Assembly (NCBI GenBank): GCA_045536025.1
Contig: JAZSMT010000010.1
Location: forward strand, 81,634-145,633
Reading direction: 5' to 3'
From: HGM11412 sp045536025
GTDB lineage: Bacteria > Bacillota > Clostridia > Christensenellales > Borkfalkiaceae
DNA: 64,000 nucleotides
Positions 42,883 to 51,267 of this stretch are shown in pieces. Each line of letters begins with the position of its first letter. Position 1 is the first letter of the stretch. Made by a program: the position numbers and the translations under genes. The notes beneath the pieces were generated by a model. It was not told the DNA's origin. It ran no database searches and saw only the letters and a program-made list of their open reading frames with translations.

Positions 42883-43583
42883 TGACTAGGCTTGACAAGG
42901 CGTTTTCAGAGTGCAAAATGTATTCGCGCACTGAAATCACTAAAATTATCCGTCAAAAGCGCGTTGAGGTAAACGGAAAAATTATAAACGACCCCTCTTT
43001 CAAAATTGACGAGGCGGTCGATAAAGTCGCGCTTGACGGCAAGATTATTACCTTTAAAAAGTACGCCTATATTATGCTTAATAAGCCAGAAGGCGTAGTT
43101 TCGTCAACTGACGATAAGGTTGATAAAACGGTTGTTGATATTTTACCTAAAGAGTATAAAAGGTCGGGGCTGTTCCCCGTGGGGAGGTTAGATAAAGATA
43201 CCGTCGGTTTAGTTATCCTTACTGATGACGGCGTGTCCGCGCACAAGCGCCTATCCCCTAAAACTCACGCTGAAAAGGTTTATTACTTCGAAACGGCAGA
43301 CCCCGTTAGTCAAAAAACGGCTGAAGAGATTGAAAAGGGCGTTTTATTAAAAGATGGGTATACCACTAAGCCTTGCAAGGTAAAGCTTATATCCGATTTT
43401 AGCGGAGAAATTACTTTAGTTGAGGGAAAATATCACGAAATAAAAAGGATATTCGGTGCAAAAGGCAATAAGATAACCTTTCTTGAAAGAATAGCTTTCG
43501 CAGGAATTAAGCTCGATAGTAACTTACAAAGAGGGGAGTGTAGAAATTTAACTGCAGAGGAAGAGGAGTTATTTACTTTATAA
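42882..43583 (+). CDS. RsuA/RluB-family rRNA pseudouridine synthase
   Basis: Isomerises a uridine in rRNA. The 233 residues start with an S4 RNA-binding domain (about 1-55, VEVNGKIINDPSFKI) and continue with the catalytic domain: YIMLNKPEGVVSS, then FPVGRLDKDTVGLVILTDDG with the catalytic aspartate, and EGKYHEIKRIFGA. The short length fits RsuA (16S U516) or a small relative. AAGGAG precedes ATG 42882. Last gene of the dnaX-recR run. Confidence 0.9.
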   Translation: MTRLDKAFSECKMYSRTEITKIIRQKRVEVNGKIINDPSFKIDEAVDKVALDGKIITFKKYAYIMLNKPEGVVSSTDDKVDKTVVDILPKEYKRSGLFPVGRLDKDTVGLVILTDDGVSAHKRLSPKTHAEKVYYFETADPVSQKTAEEIEKGVLLKDGYTTKPCKVKLISDFSGEITLVEGKYHEIKRIFGAKGNKITFLERIAFAGIKLDSNLQRGECRNLTAEEEELFTL

Positions 43584-43736
43584 GGATATATATTTTACTA
43601 TTTATTAACAAAGGTTTTAATTTGTTAATACCCGCCTATAACTTTTTTGCTTAGCAAAAAAATTTAATTAAACTTAGTAGCTAGATTTCATAATACGGTA
43701 GTATAATTTAATAATTGCAAAGCAATTATTTCACTT

Positions 43737-43764
43737 AAAAAAGCACGCTGTGGCGTGCTTTTTT
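43737..43764. terminator. Bidirectional terminator between rsuA and the Dabb gene
   Basis: AAAAAAGCACGC and GCGTGCTTTTTT around TGTG. Two more A/T-rich hairpins (near 43646-43665 and 43709-43730) lie between it and rsuA. Confidence 0.88.
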
Positions 43765-43765
43765 A

Positions 43766-44059
43766 TTAGTCAATTTCATAGTCAACTGCAACCGAACTTT
43801 CCATCTTTTCGTGCATATACTTTTTAACTACGTTTACGTGGTATTCGTTTTGTTGATATTCTTCTAATTTTTTAAGGTCCTCTACAACAACTTGAAGTAT
43901 AAGGTCGTACGAGCGTGCCGACTCTAAAACGTTTTGCCCAACCTCAATTCCCCAAATTTGAGGAACTTTAGTTACCATCGACATAAGTACGTTGGTTGCC
44001 TTTTCTTTAGCGTCAACCGAATTGTCTTTAAGTTTGAAACAAACTACGTGTTTAATCAT
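43766..44059 (-). CDS. Dabb-domain (stress-responsive A/B barrel) protein
   Basis: A 97-residue dimeric ferredoxin-like fold protein. It opens with MIKHVVCFKLKD, the standard Dabb beginning, and contains SYDLILQVVVEDLKKLEEYQ and HVNVVKKYMHE. ATG 44059, preceded by AAGGAG, is chosen over an in-frame ATG 44077. Family members are small-molecule-binding or lyase-like; the role here is unknown. It lies 45 bases downstream of the 52-residue protein gene. Confidence 0.85.
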   Translation of the reverse strand: MIKHVVCFKLKDNSVDAKEKATNVLMSMVTKVPQIWGIEVGQNVLESARSYDLILQVVVEDLKKLEEYQQNEYHVNVVKKYMHEKMESSVAVDYEID

Positions 44060-44104
44060 AATATCTCCTTGTATCATTTTAATTAGGTAAGTAATTACTT
44101 ACCT

Positions 44105-44263
44105 TCACCAGTCTTGGCGGTCGCTAATTTTAATATCGTCGTAATACTCAAAGTATTTAGACTTAAATTTTTGCGTTTCCGCCCTTGCTTTTTGTTTTTT
44201 TATTATTTCTTTTTTATCCTCGCTTTTTTTAGCGGGAATTTCTTTTTTCTCAGTTTCTTTCAT
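44105..44263 (-). CDS. 52-residue highly charged protein overlapping mnmG
   Basis: A small open frame starting inside the mnmG end (14-base overlap) in the same direction. The product is Lys/Glu-rich (MKETEKKEIPAKKSEDKKEI at the start) and ends in a more ordered YFEYYDDIKISDRQDW. I recognise no family. Its overlap suggests translation coupled to mnmG. It could be a disordered ribosome- or RNA-associated peptide, or a chance frame; nothing here decides that. Confidence 0.5.
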   Translation of the reverse strand: MKETEKKEIPAKKSEDKKEIIKKQKARAETQKFKSKYFEYYDDIKISDRQDW

Positions 44264-46124
44264 ATTTCGTTTTTAAATAAACCATTAATACCGCAATATC
44301 TGCCGGGCTAACGCCTGAAATTCTTTGGGCTTGGTCAAGGTTTAGGGGGCGAATTTCGTCAAGCTTTTGCCTTGCTTCAAGTCTAAGCCCGTCGATGGAT
44401 AAATAATTTATATCGCTTGGAAGAGTTTTATTTTTAAGCTTTTCAGCCCTTTCGATTGCCTCGAGTTCTTTCTTTATATAACCCTCGTACCTAACGTCCG
44501 TTTCAGCGGTATCAAGCAGGTCATACGGGGCGTACGAGAAGGCGTTAAACCTCTCTTTAATATCTTTAATTTTTACACCGCGCCTTATCATATCGGCGTA
44601 AGAAAGCGGTGATAAAACCTCGCCTTGGCACCTTTCTTCAACGAAAGGCTTTGCCTCTTTATAAGGAACTACCGTCTTAAGCTCGTCGTTGATTTGCTTT
44701 TCGATTTTTCGCCTTATAAGGTAGTTTTCCCACCTTTTGTCAGAAACGAGGCCAAACTCTCTACCGATAGGCGTAAGCCTAACGTCGGTGTTGTCCTGAC
44801 GGAGTATTAAGCGGTATTCCGCGCGCGAAGTCATCATGCGGTATGGCTCGTTAGTGCCTTTGGTAACGAGGTCGTCAATCAAAACGCCCGAGTAGCCTTG
44901 ATTTCTGCCAAGAATTAAAGGGCTTTTACCTTGAAGATACATACTAGCGTTCAAGCCTGCAATCAAGCCTTGAACTGCTGCTTCCTCGTAACCGCTAGTG
45001 CCGTTGATTTGCCCCGCGGTGTATAAGCCTTTAATTTTTTTATACTCTAGCGTTGGGTATAAATCTAAACTATCGATACAGTCGTACTCAATAGCGTAGG
45101 CGTAACGCATAAACTTAACGTTTTCAAACCCCTCTATCGAGCGATACATTTCCTCTTGCACGTCAATCGGCATAGACGACGACATACCTTGAACGTAAAC
45201 CTCGTTGGTGTCAAGCCCCTCCGGCTCTAAAAATATTTGGTGGCGCTCTTTATCGGCAAATCTTACAACTTTAGTTTCAATCGACGGGCAGTATCTTGGG
45301 CCTGCCGTGGTAATCATACCGTTGTATAGCGGAGAACGGTCGAGGTGCTTAAGGATAATTTCGTGAGTTTTTTTGTTGGTATAACCAAGATAGCAAGGCT
45401 CTTTGTTTTCGGGGAGGGTGGGGGTTAAATAGGAAAAGGGATAAACGTCGTCCTCTCCGTGCTGAACGGTAAACTTTGAGTAATCTATCGTACGCTTGTC
45501 AAGCCTTGCGGGCGTCCCCGTTTTGAAACGGCGAATTTTAAAGCCCAAACGTATTAACGCGCTCGTTAGCTTGGTTGCGTTCAAAAACCCCGAAGGGCCT
45601 GCAAACTGCTTATAATCGCCTGCTATAATATCGCTGTTTAAATACACGCCCGTAGCAACTACTACTGCGCTACACTCAAGATAAGAGTTATAATTTGTAA
45701 CTACGCCTATAACCTTGCCGTTTTCTTCTAAAATATCAACGGCTTCCGCTTGAATAATAGTTAAGTTCTCGGTATTTTCAAGCGTTTTTTTCATTTCGCG
45801 GTGGTAAAGGTTTTTATCGGCTTGTGCGCGAAGCGATTGAACAGCCACGCCTTTACCTCTATTGAGCATTTTTATTTGAAGCATAGTTTTATCTATGTTA
45901 ACGCCCATTTCACCGCCGAGCGCGTCAAGCTCGCGAACGAGGTGGCCTTTTGCCGTTCCACCAATTGACGGATTGCACGCCATAAACGCGATATTATCTA
46001 AATTAATCGTCATAAGCGCGGTATTTTGCCCCGTTCGAGCCAAGGCAAGCGCCGCCTCACAGCCCGCGTGCCCTGCGCCGATTACAACGGCGTCGTATTT
46101 CGCTTTTAAAATGTATTCTTGCAT
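44250..46124 (-). CDS. mnmG: tRNA uridine-34 modification enzyme MnmG (GidA)
   Basis: FAD enzyme that with MnmE modifies U34 of certain tRNAs. The 624 residues have the FAD-binding VVIGAGHAGCEAALALARTG, the family signature GPRYCPSIETKVVRF and the C-terminal tRNA-binding domain (YEGYIKKELEAIERAEKLK). It begins three bases after the dnaA stop, without a clear ribosome site, so coupling is likely. mnmE is not in the window. Location next to dnaA fits a region close to the replication origin in many Firmicutes. Confidence 0.96.
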   Translation of the reverse strand: MQEYILKAKYDAVVIGAGHAGCEAALALARTGQNTALMTINLDNIAFMACNPSIGGTAKGHLVRELDALGGEMGVNIDKTMLQIKMLNRGKGVAVQSLRAQADKNLYHREMKKTLENTENLTIIQAEAVDILEENGKVIGVVTNYNSYLECSAVVVATGVYLNSDIIAGDYKQFAGPSGFLNATKLTSALIRLGFKIRRFKTGTPARLDKRTIDYSKFTVQHGEDDVYPFSYLTPTLPENKEPCYLGYTNKKTHEIILKHLDRSPLYNGMITTAGPRYCPSIETKVVRFADKERHQIFLEPEGLDTNEVYVQGMSSSMPIDVQEEMYRSIEGFENVKFMRYAYAIEYDCIDSLDLYPTLEYKKIKGLYTAGQINGTSGYEEAAVQGLIAGLNASMYLQGKSPLILGRNQGYSGVLIDDLVTKGTNEPYRMMTSRAEYRLILRQDNTDVRLTPIGREFGLVSDKRWENYLIRRKIEKQINDELKTVVPYKEAKPFVEERCQGEVLSPLSYADMIRRGVKIKDIKERFNAFSYAPYDLLDTAETDVRYEGYIKKELEAIERAEKLKNKTLPSDINYLSIDGLRLEARQKLDEIRPLNLDQAQRISGVSPADIAVLMVYLKTKYERN

Positions 46125-46127
46125 AAA

Positions 46128-47474
46128 TTATTTTTTAAGTATAAGGTTTTTAATATCGTTAACCTCGGTTGCAAAGGCGTCGCTAATTCTTATGAGTTCG
46201 CTAACCTTGTCGCGCGAGTGGATAATAGTTGCGTAGTTTTTACCGCCGAGCGCTTGCCCGATAGTAACTAAGGGGATAGACATAAGCTCAGTCATCAAAT
46301 AGGCGCAAATTTGCCTTGGTTCAACAAGTTCTTTATTCCTCTTTTTAGAAATAACGTCAGACTTTTTAACCTTGTAATAATGACATACCGTTTCGATTAT
46401 GTGTGAGGTAGTAAGCGTTTCCTTACCGTCATTTTGCGGTGTAAACTTAAGTGCCTCCATAGCAAGTTCAAGCGTAGGCGGTTGCTCGTGGAGTAGCGAA
46501 GAGAATAAAACCTTGTTAAGTAGCCCCTCTAAGCTTCTAACGTTATCGTCTGAATTTTCGGCAATATAGGTTGCAACGTCAAGCGTGATAATTTGTTTTT
46601 TGAGCTCGGCTTTTTTCTGAACGATAGCAATTTTAGTTTCAATATCGGGTGGAAGAACTTGCGCTTTAAGACCGCCTTCAAAGCGCGTTCTCAATCTCTC
46701 GTCAAGAAGTTCAATTTCTTTAGGCTCACAGTCGGCAGATAATACGATTTGTTTGTTTGCGCCGTAAAGTTCGTTAAAGGTGTGGAAAAATTCTTCTTGG
46801 GTAGATTGTTTTTTAGATAAAAACTGAACGTCGTCAACAATTAAAACGTCAACGTTTCTATAGCGGTTTCTAAGCGTTTTACCCTCTTGTGAATAAGCTT
46901 TTCCCGAACGGATGTTTTCAATAAGGTCGGTCATAAACTTTTCGCACGTTGCGTATAAAACCCTCTTTTTAGGCTGGGTTTTATTTATGTGATTGGTAAT
47001 TGCGTGCATTATATGCGTTTTACCTAAGCCTGACGCACCGTAGATAAACAAGGGGTTATAGTTGTTACCGGGGTTTTCAGCCACCGCTTTTGCCGCTGCG
47101 TATAAATAGCGGTTAGAGTTACCTACTACGAAGTTTTCAAAAGTGTAACTCGGATCTATCGGTAAACTTTCAACTTTGGGTGTATTATCACTTTCAATGC
47201 GGTGAGATTTATACTGTTCAATTTTCGTACCTACGAAAATTTCAATATCGGTAACGTCCGTTTTAGCTTTCTGAAAAGCGTCCAAAATTTTAGATTTTAA
47301 AGTATCGCGATTAATAAAGTCAGCCTTGAGTTGTGCTTCCGTCATCAAAACGAGCGTTTTGTCAACGAGGTCAATCGGCTTTAACCCCTTAATATACGTG
47401 CTGTACGTGATAGACGACAGCTTAATCTCGAGTTCAGGCAGAACTCTTTTCCAAATAATTTCGTAACTTTCCAT
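46128..47474 (-). CDS. dnaA: Chromosomal replication initiator DnaA
   Basis: Binds DnaA boxes and opens the origin. The 448 residues comprise domain I (SYEIIWKRVLPELEIKLSS), a short linker, the AAA+ domain with Walker A YGASGLGKTH and Walker B LIVDDVQFL, and the C-terminal DNA-binding domain (LTTSHIIETVCHYYKVKKSD, then the signature QALGGKNYATIIHSRDKV). ATG 47474 is preferred to TTG 47486. Unusually, it is followed by mnmG rather than dnaN, and recF points the other way. Confidence 0.96.
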   Translation of the reverse strand: MESYEIIWKRVLPELEIKLSSITYSTYIKGLKPIDLVDKTLVLMTEAQLKADFINRDTLKSKILDAFQKAKTDVTDIEIFVGTKIEQYKSHRIESDNTPKVESLPIDPSYTFENFVVGNSNRYLYAAAKAVAENPGNNYNPLFIYGASGLGKTHIMHAITNHINKTQPKKRVLYATCEKFMTDLIENIRSGKAYSQEGKTLRNRYRNVDVLIVDDVQFLSKKQSTQEEFFHTFNELYGANKQIVLSADCEPKEIELLDERLRTRFEGGLKAQVLPPDIETKIAIVQKKAELKKQIITLDVATYIAENSDDNVRSLEGLLNKVLFSSLLHEQPPTLELAMEALKFTPQNDGKETLTTSHIIETVCHYYKVKKSDVISKKRNKELVEPRQICAYLMTELMSIPLVTIGQALGGKNYATIIHSRDKVSELIRISDAFATEVNDIKNLILKK

Positions 47475-47567
47475 AAATATTTCCAAACCTTAAAAATAGT
47501 CTTTCGTTTTTTTAAAAAATGTTGTATAATTGATTATATAATAAAAACGGTTAAAAATCAACAATTT
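47475..47567. promoter_or_regulatory. AT-rich dnaA-recF divergent intergenic region
   Basis: 93 bases with TATAAT-like boxes on both strands (for example 47525-47530 and 47537-47542, plus). I see no clear DnaA box (TTATNCACA) on either strand, so an oriC here is not supported. Confidence 0.6.
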
Positions 47568-48647
47568 ATGTTTATAAAAAACTTATCACTTAAAAATTAC
47601 CGCAACTATGAAAAGGAAGTTTTTAACTTTAGTAGCGGAATAAATATCTTGGTCGGCGACAACGCGCAAGGGAAAACCAACTGCGCAGAGGCTGTTTTTT
47701 TCCTTTGCACGGGCTATTCGCCCCGCGCGGTTAGGGATAAACAAGTTATTCGTTACGGCGAAAAATCGGCAAAGGTTATCGGCAATTGCGAAAGTAGGTT
47801 CGGCTCTATTGAGGTTGCTATCGAGTTTACACCCACGCAAAAAAACGTAACCTTAAACGGTGTGCCTATCAAAAAAATAGGCGAGCTTATGGGAAATATT
47901 AATTCGGTGTTTTTCAACCCTGGTGAGCTTAAGCTTATTCAGCAAAGCCCCGAGGATAGGCGTAGATTTTTAGACATATCCCTTTCGCAAATGGATAGGC
48001 AATATTTTTATTCCCTCCAAAAATACCGCAAAATCTTAGAGCAGAGAAACGATTTACTTAAAAATTCAGACAAAGAAGTGGTTTATGAAACGCTTCCTCT
48101 TTGGGATAGCGAGCTTTCTTTAGTTGCAATTGAGATAATTAATAAGCGAAAAGAGTTTATTGATAAACTTATTCCTCACGCAAAATCCTTTCACGCCTTT
48201 GTAACAGACGGGGAAGAGCTTGAGCTTTCGCTTGAAACTTCGTATTTTGACGGCACTACGAGAGAAGAGCTTTTAAGTGCATACGCTGAAAAGACGGAAA
48301 AGGATTTAATACTTGGCTATACCACCGTAGGTCCGCATCGCGACGATATTAAAATTAAAGTAAATAAAGAGGACGTTAGAGTTTACGGTTCGCAAGGTCA
48401 GCAAAGAACTACTGCAATATCACTAAAACTTGCCGAGCTTGAGGTGTTTAACGAGCGCTTTAACGAATATCCCATACTAATACTTGACGACGCGCTTAGC
48501 GAGCTTGACGGTAAAAGGCGCGCAAGGCTTATTGAAAGGCTTAAAGGTTTTCAAACTATAATAACATTAACCGAGCTTCCTAAAGAACTTAAAAGTCTTG
48601 ACGGCGCTAACGTGATAAGAGTGTCGGGCGGTAAAATAAAAGATTAA
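47568..48647 (+). CDS. recF: DNA replication and repair protein RecF
   Basis: SMC-like ATPase that helps load RecA at single-stranded gaps. In 359 residues: Walker A VGDNAQGKTNCAEAVFFLCTG, the signature region (YGSQGQQRTTAISLKLAE) and Walker B ILILDDALSELD. The opening IKNLSLKNYRNYEKEVFNF is standard. It has no clear ribosome site at ATG 47568. It is transcribed away from dnaA and ends in a strong terminator. Confidence 0.95.
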   Translation: MFIKNLSLKNYRNYEKEVFNFSSGINILVGDNAQGKTNCAEAVFFLCTGYSPRAVRDKQVIRYGEKSAKVIGNCESRFGSIEVAIEFTPTQKNVTLNGVPIKKIGELMGNINSVFFNPGELKLIQQSPEDRRRFLDISLSQMDRQYFYSLQKYRKILEQRNDLLKNSDKEVVYETLPLWDSELSLVAIEIINKRKEFIDKLIPHAKSFHAFVTDGEELELSLETSYFDGTTREELLSAYAEKTEKDLILGYTTVGPHRDDIKIKVNKEDVRVYGSQGQQRTTAISLKLAELEVFNERFNEYPILILDDALSELDGKRRARLIERLKGFQTIITLTELPKELKSLDGANVIRVSGGKIKD

Positions 48648-48678
48648 AAAATTCACGGGAAAACCCGTGATTTTTTTT
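48646..48678. terminator. Bidirectional terminator between recF and malQ
   Basis: AATCACGGG/CCCGTGATT-type arms (ATTCACGGG and CCCGTGATT) around AAAA, with A and T runs on both sides. Confidence 0.88.
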
Positions 48679-50110
48679 ACTTTCTACCGTATAGTTCGTT
48701 GTAGTTCTTAAGTTTTTTGCTATCGATATTATTAAGTGCGTCTTTTGTTAATCTAAATGCCCAGTTATTTTCAGCAACGCCAGGCGTATTTATGCGAGTA
48801 TCACCGCCGTATTTTAATAAATCTTGAATAGGGAATATCGTAAGCCCGGCACAAGAGAGTAGCATTTGGCGGACAATTTCGTCGTAAGACTCGTTCCACC
48901 TCTCGTTATCAACCCCAAAATATTCGGTAATTTTAGCTTTTTGATAGCTAGGTTGCTCCCACATAAAACCAAGCAAAGTATTATTGTCGTGCGTGCCGGT
49001 ATACGCTACCGAATTGTTTATATAGTTATGCGGTAAATGGGGGGAATTTTCGTCCCCTAAAAACCCAAACTGCAAAACGCGCATGCCGGGGAAACCGCTT
49101 TTTTGAACGAGTGAGCGCACCTCGTCCGTAATAACGCCAAGGTCTTCAGCAATTATTAAAAAATCGCCTTGATTTTGCTTGAATTTATTGATAAGTGAAG
49201 TTCTAGGGCCTTTTACCCACTTGCCGTTCTTAGCCGTTTTTTCGGTGGATTTTATGGCGTAATAGTCTGAAAAGGCACGGAAGTGGTCTATTCTAACGCC
49301 GTCGAAAAACCTTTTATAGAATAAAAGCCTTTCAGTCCACCACTTGTAGCCGTTTTCTTTCATAACTTTATAGTTGTATAAGGGGTTACCCCAAAGCTGA
49401 CCGTCACTTGAAAAGTAGTCGGGCGGAACGCCTGCAACCAGCCTTGGATTGCCGTTTTTATCAAGTAAAAACTCTTGTTTATTAAAAAATAAATCGGCAC
49501 TATCAAAGTCGACGTATATGGGCATATCGCCTATAATTTTTACGCCTTTTGAGTTTGCGTAAGTTTTAATTTCAAGCCACTCGGTAAAAAACTCGTATTC
49601 GATAAAGCACCACTTTTTAAGTTCTTTTTTATCGGGGGTAAATAAAGCCCACTCACTATGGGGTAAATTTCCGTTTGCCGATTTTAATGCCATAAAGGTA
49701 CAAAAGTTATAAATCTCGGGATTTTGCTTGAAAAAAGCCTCCATTTTATCGGTATCTTTAAATCTTAAAGACGCCTTTTCAAGCAATAAAAGCCTACTTG
49801 ATTTTAAACTTTTAAATTCGCATAGATAGGGGGAGCTTTGCCTTTCTAACGAAAGCTCTTCTTTAGTAATAAGCCCTTTATTATAAAGAGTTGGCAAATC
49901 AATAAAATAGGGGTTACCGCTGAACGCTCCAAATGATTTATAGGGGGAATTAACCTCGTCAGGCAAGCAAAAAGGAAGCGTTTGCCAGTAGGTAAATCCA
50001 GCACCACTTAAAAAATCTATAAACTCTTTAGCTTCTTTGCCGAAAGAGCCTATCTTATAATCGCCCCAAAGCGACGATATATGCATTAAAACACCGCTTG
50101 TTCTTTTCAT
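48677..50110 (-). CDS. malQ: 4-alpha-glucanotransferase
   Basis: Transfers segments of alpha-1,4-glucans, for use in glycogen or maltodextrin metabolism. The 477-residue GH77 protein starts RTSGVLMHISSLWGDYKIG and contains IGDMPIYVDFDSADL, VRIDHFRAFSDYYAI (nucleophile Asp), LIIAEDLGVIT (acid Glu) and TGTHDNNTLLG (third Asp). No other glucan gene is near. The -10 lies just six bases before ATG 50110, so the mRNA is probably leaderless. Confidence 0.94.
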   Translation of the reverse strand: MKRTSGVLMHISSLWGDYKIGSFGKEAKEFIDFLSGAGFTYWQTLPFCLPDEVNSPYKSFGAFSGNPYFIDLPTLYNKGLITKEELSLERQSSPYLCEFKSLKSSRLLLLEKASLRFKDTDKMEAFFKQNPEIYNFCTFMALKSANGNLPHSEWALFTPDKKELKKWCFIEYEFFTEWLEIKTYANSKGVKIIGDMPIYVDFDSADLFFNKQEFLLDKNGNPRLVAGVPPDYFSSDGQLWGNPLYNYKVMKENGYKWWTERLLFYKRFFDGVRIDHFRAFSDYYAIKSTEKTAKNGKWVKGPRTSLINKFKQNQGDFLIIAEDLGVITDEVRSLVQKSGFPGMRVLQFGFLGDENSPHLPHNYINNSVAYTGTHDNNTLLGFMWEQPSYQKAKITEYFGVDNERWNESYDEIVRQMLLSCAGLTIFPIQDLLKYGGDTRINTPGVAENNWAFRLTKDALNNIDSKKLKNYNELYGRK

Positions 50111-50116
50111 ACGATA

Positions 50117-50145
50117 ATTTTACCATATATTATTGACTATTTCAA
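50117..50145 (-). promoter_or_regulatory. Promoter of malQ, apparently leaderless
   Basis: On the minus strand, TTGAAA (50145-50140) and TAAAAT (50122-50117), spacer 17. Only six bases separate the -10 from ATG 50110. Confidence 0.68.
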
Positions 50146-50146
50146 T

Positions 50147-50174
50147 AAAAAAAGCAGTAAAGCGACTGCTTTTT
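50147..50174. terminator. Hairpin terminator upstream of malQ
   Basis: AAAAAGCAGT and ACTGCTTTTT around AAAGCG. Works in either direction; separates malQ from the hydrolase side. Confidence 0.75.
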
Positions 50175-50303
50175 AATCCAATTAAGTTATAAGTAAGCTT
50201 ATTTTTTACTTTTCAAAAAATGCAACGCCCACCGCCCTCTTAGTTGTAATTACAACAAGCATTATGGTAAAAGAGTAATCTATTGTAAATAAAAACGCCA
50301 AAT

Positions 50304-50327
50304 AAAAAAGCGAGTTCACACTCGCTT
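50304..50327 (-). terminator. Terminator of the hydrolase gene
   Basis: AAGCGAGT and ACTCGCTT around a four-base loop, followed by a T run on the minus strand. Confidence 0.85.
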
Positions 50328-50330
50328 AGT

Positions 50331-51263
50331 TTATAAAGTTTTTTCAAATTCCTTAATAGCGTTTATATAGCCATCGTTATCTTCGGGATACGCTAAGCCG
50401 TGTTCAGCGCCCTTTATTAAACACAAGTGCTTTTTAGTTGGGCATAGGTTATACATATCAACGCTCATTTGTGAGGGAACAAACTCGTCTTTATCGCCGT
50501 GTAAAAAAATGATAGGAACTTTTGCGTTTTTAACTGAATTTTCTGGCGATACTTCCATTAAATTAAACCCACCGAGTAATTTTGCCGATAGTTTTACTAA
50601 AGGAAAGAGTAGTTTTTCTGGTAATTTCATATCCTTATTTATTACCTTTTTGATAATTTTTTCAGGAGATGAGTAGGGGCAATCTGCAAGAATATACCAA
50701 ACGTTACTTGGAACTTTATCGGCAACGCAAAGCACCGTTGCACCGCCGAGCGATACGCCACCTAATATAAGTTTAATTTCGCTACCAAAAGTTTTTGTGG
50801 CAAAATCTATCCACGATAAGCAGTCTTTACTTTCGTTTACGCCAAAGGTTGTAACTTTACCTTCGCTATCTCCGCTTGCGCGTTGGTCAACCATTAAAAC
50901 GCTGTGTTTAACTGCAAAGCATCTTTCAACCGCAGCACTCAAATCCCTTTCGCTATTACCTCTATACCCACCAAAAATTATCTCTATAGGTGCTCCATTT
51001 TCAAATTCGTAATATTTAGCGGATAAAGTTAAATTGTCAAAAGATTTTATTTTGAAAACTTTAAAGTTTCTTTTCCTATTTTCTTTAATCCAACTTGAAA
51101 TTTGCGTTCTAAACTTTTCAAAATTTGCGCCCATTGGAAGAACTAAGTTATCGGGGTTGATAATATCGCGCTTACCTACGTAAAAGGTTAGTCTAAATGC
51201 TATAAAAACACCGAAAAACAAAATTAACAATATAATAAGTATTAAAATAATCCAAAAAATCAT
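50331..51263 (-). CDS. Membrane-anchored alpha/beta hydrolase
   Basis: A 310-residue serine hydrolase with one N-terminal membrane helix (about 2-24). The nucleophile elbow is LGGVSLGGATV, the acid residue lies in FLHGDKDEFVP and the histidine in GAEHGLAYP. An oxyanion region IFGGYRGNSERD and DQRASGDSEGK follow the family plan. It begins four bases after the ZIP gene stop with AGGAT upstream, so the two form an operon. Substrate is unknown; esterase or peptidase activity is possible. Confidence 0.82.
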   Translation of the reverse strand: MIFWIILILIILLILFFGVFIAFRLTFYVGKRDIINPDNLVLPMGANFEKFRTQISSWIKENRKRNFKVFKIKSFDNLTLSAKYYEFENGAPIEIIFGGYRGNSERDLSAAVERCFAVKHSVLMVDQRASGDSEGKVTTFGVNESKDCLSWIDFATKTFGSEIKLILGGVSLGGATVLCVADKVPSNVWYILADCPYSSPEKIIKKVINKDMKLPEKLLFPLVKLSAKLLGGFNLMEVSPENSVKNAKVPIIFLHGDKDEFVPSQMSVDMYNLCPTKKHLCLIKGAEHGLAYPEDNDGYINAIKEFEKTL

Positions 51264-51267
51264 AAAC

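Noticed and set aside
47475..47567. oriC next to dnaA
   Set aside because: No DnaA-box cluster can be seen; AT-richness alone is not enough.
50206..50262. 18-codon minus-strand frame between the hydrolase and malQ genes
   Set aside because: No ribosome site, no promoter and no recognisable product; too short to separate from chance.
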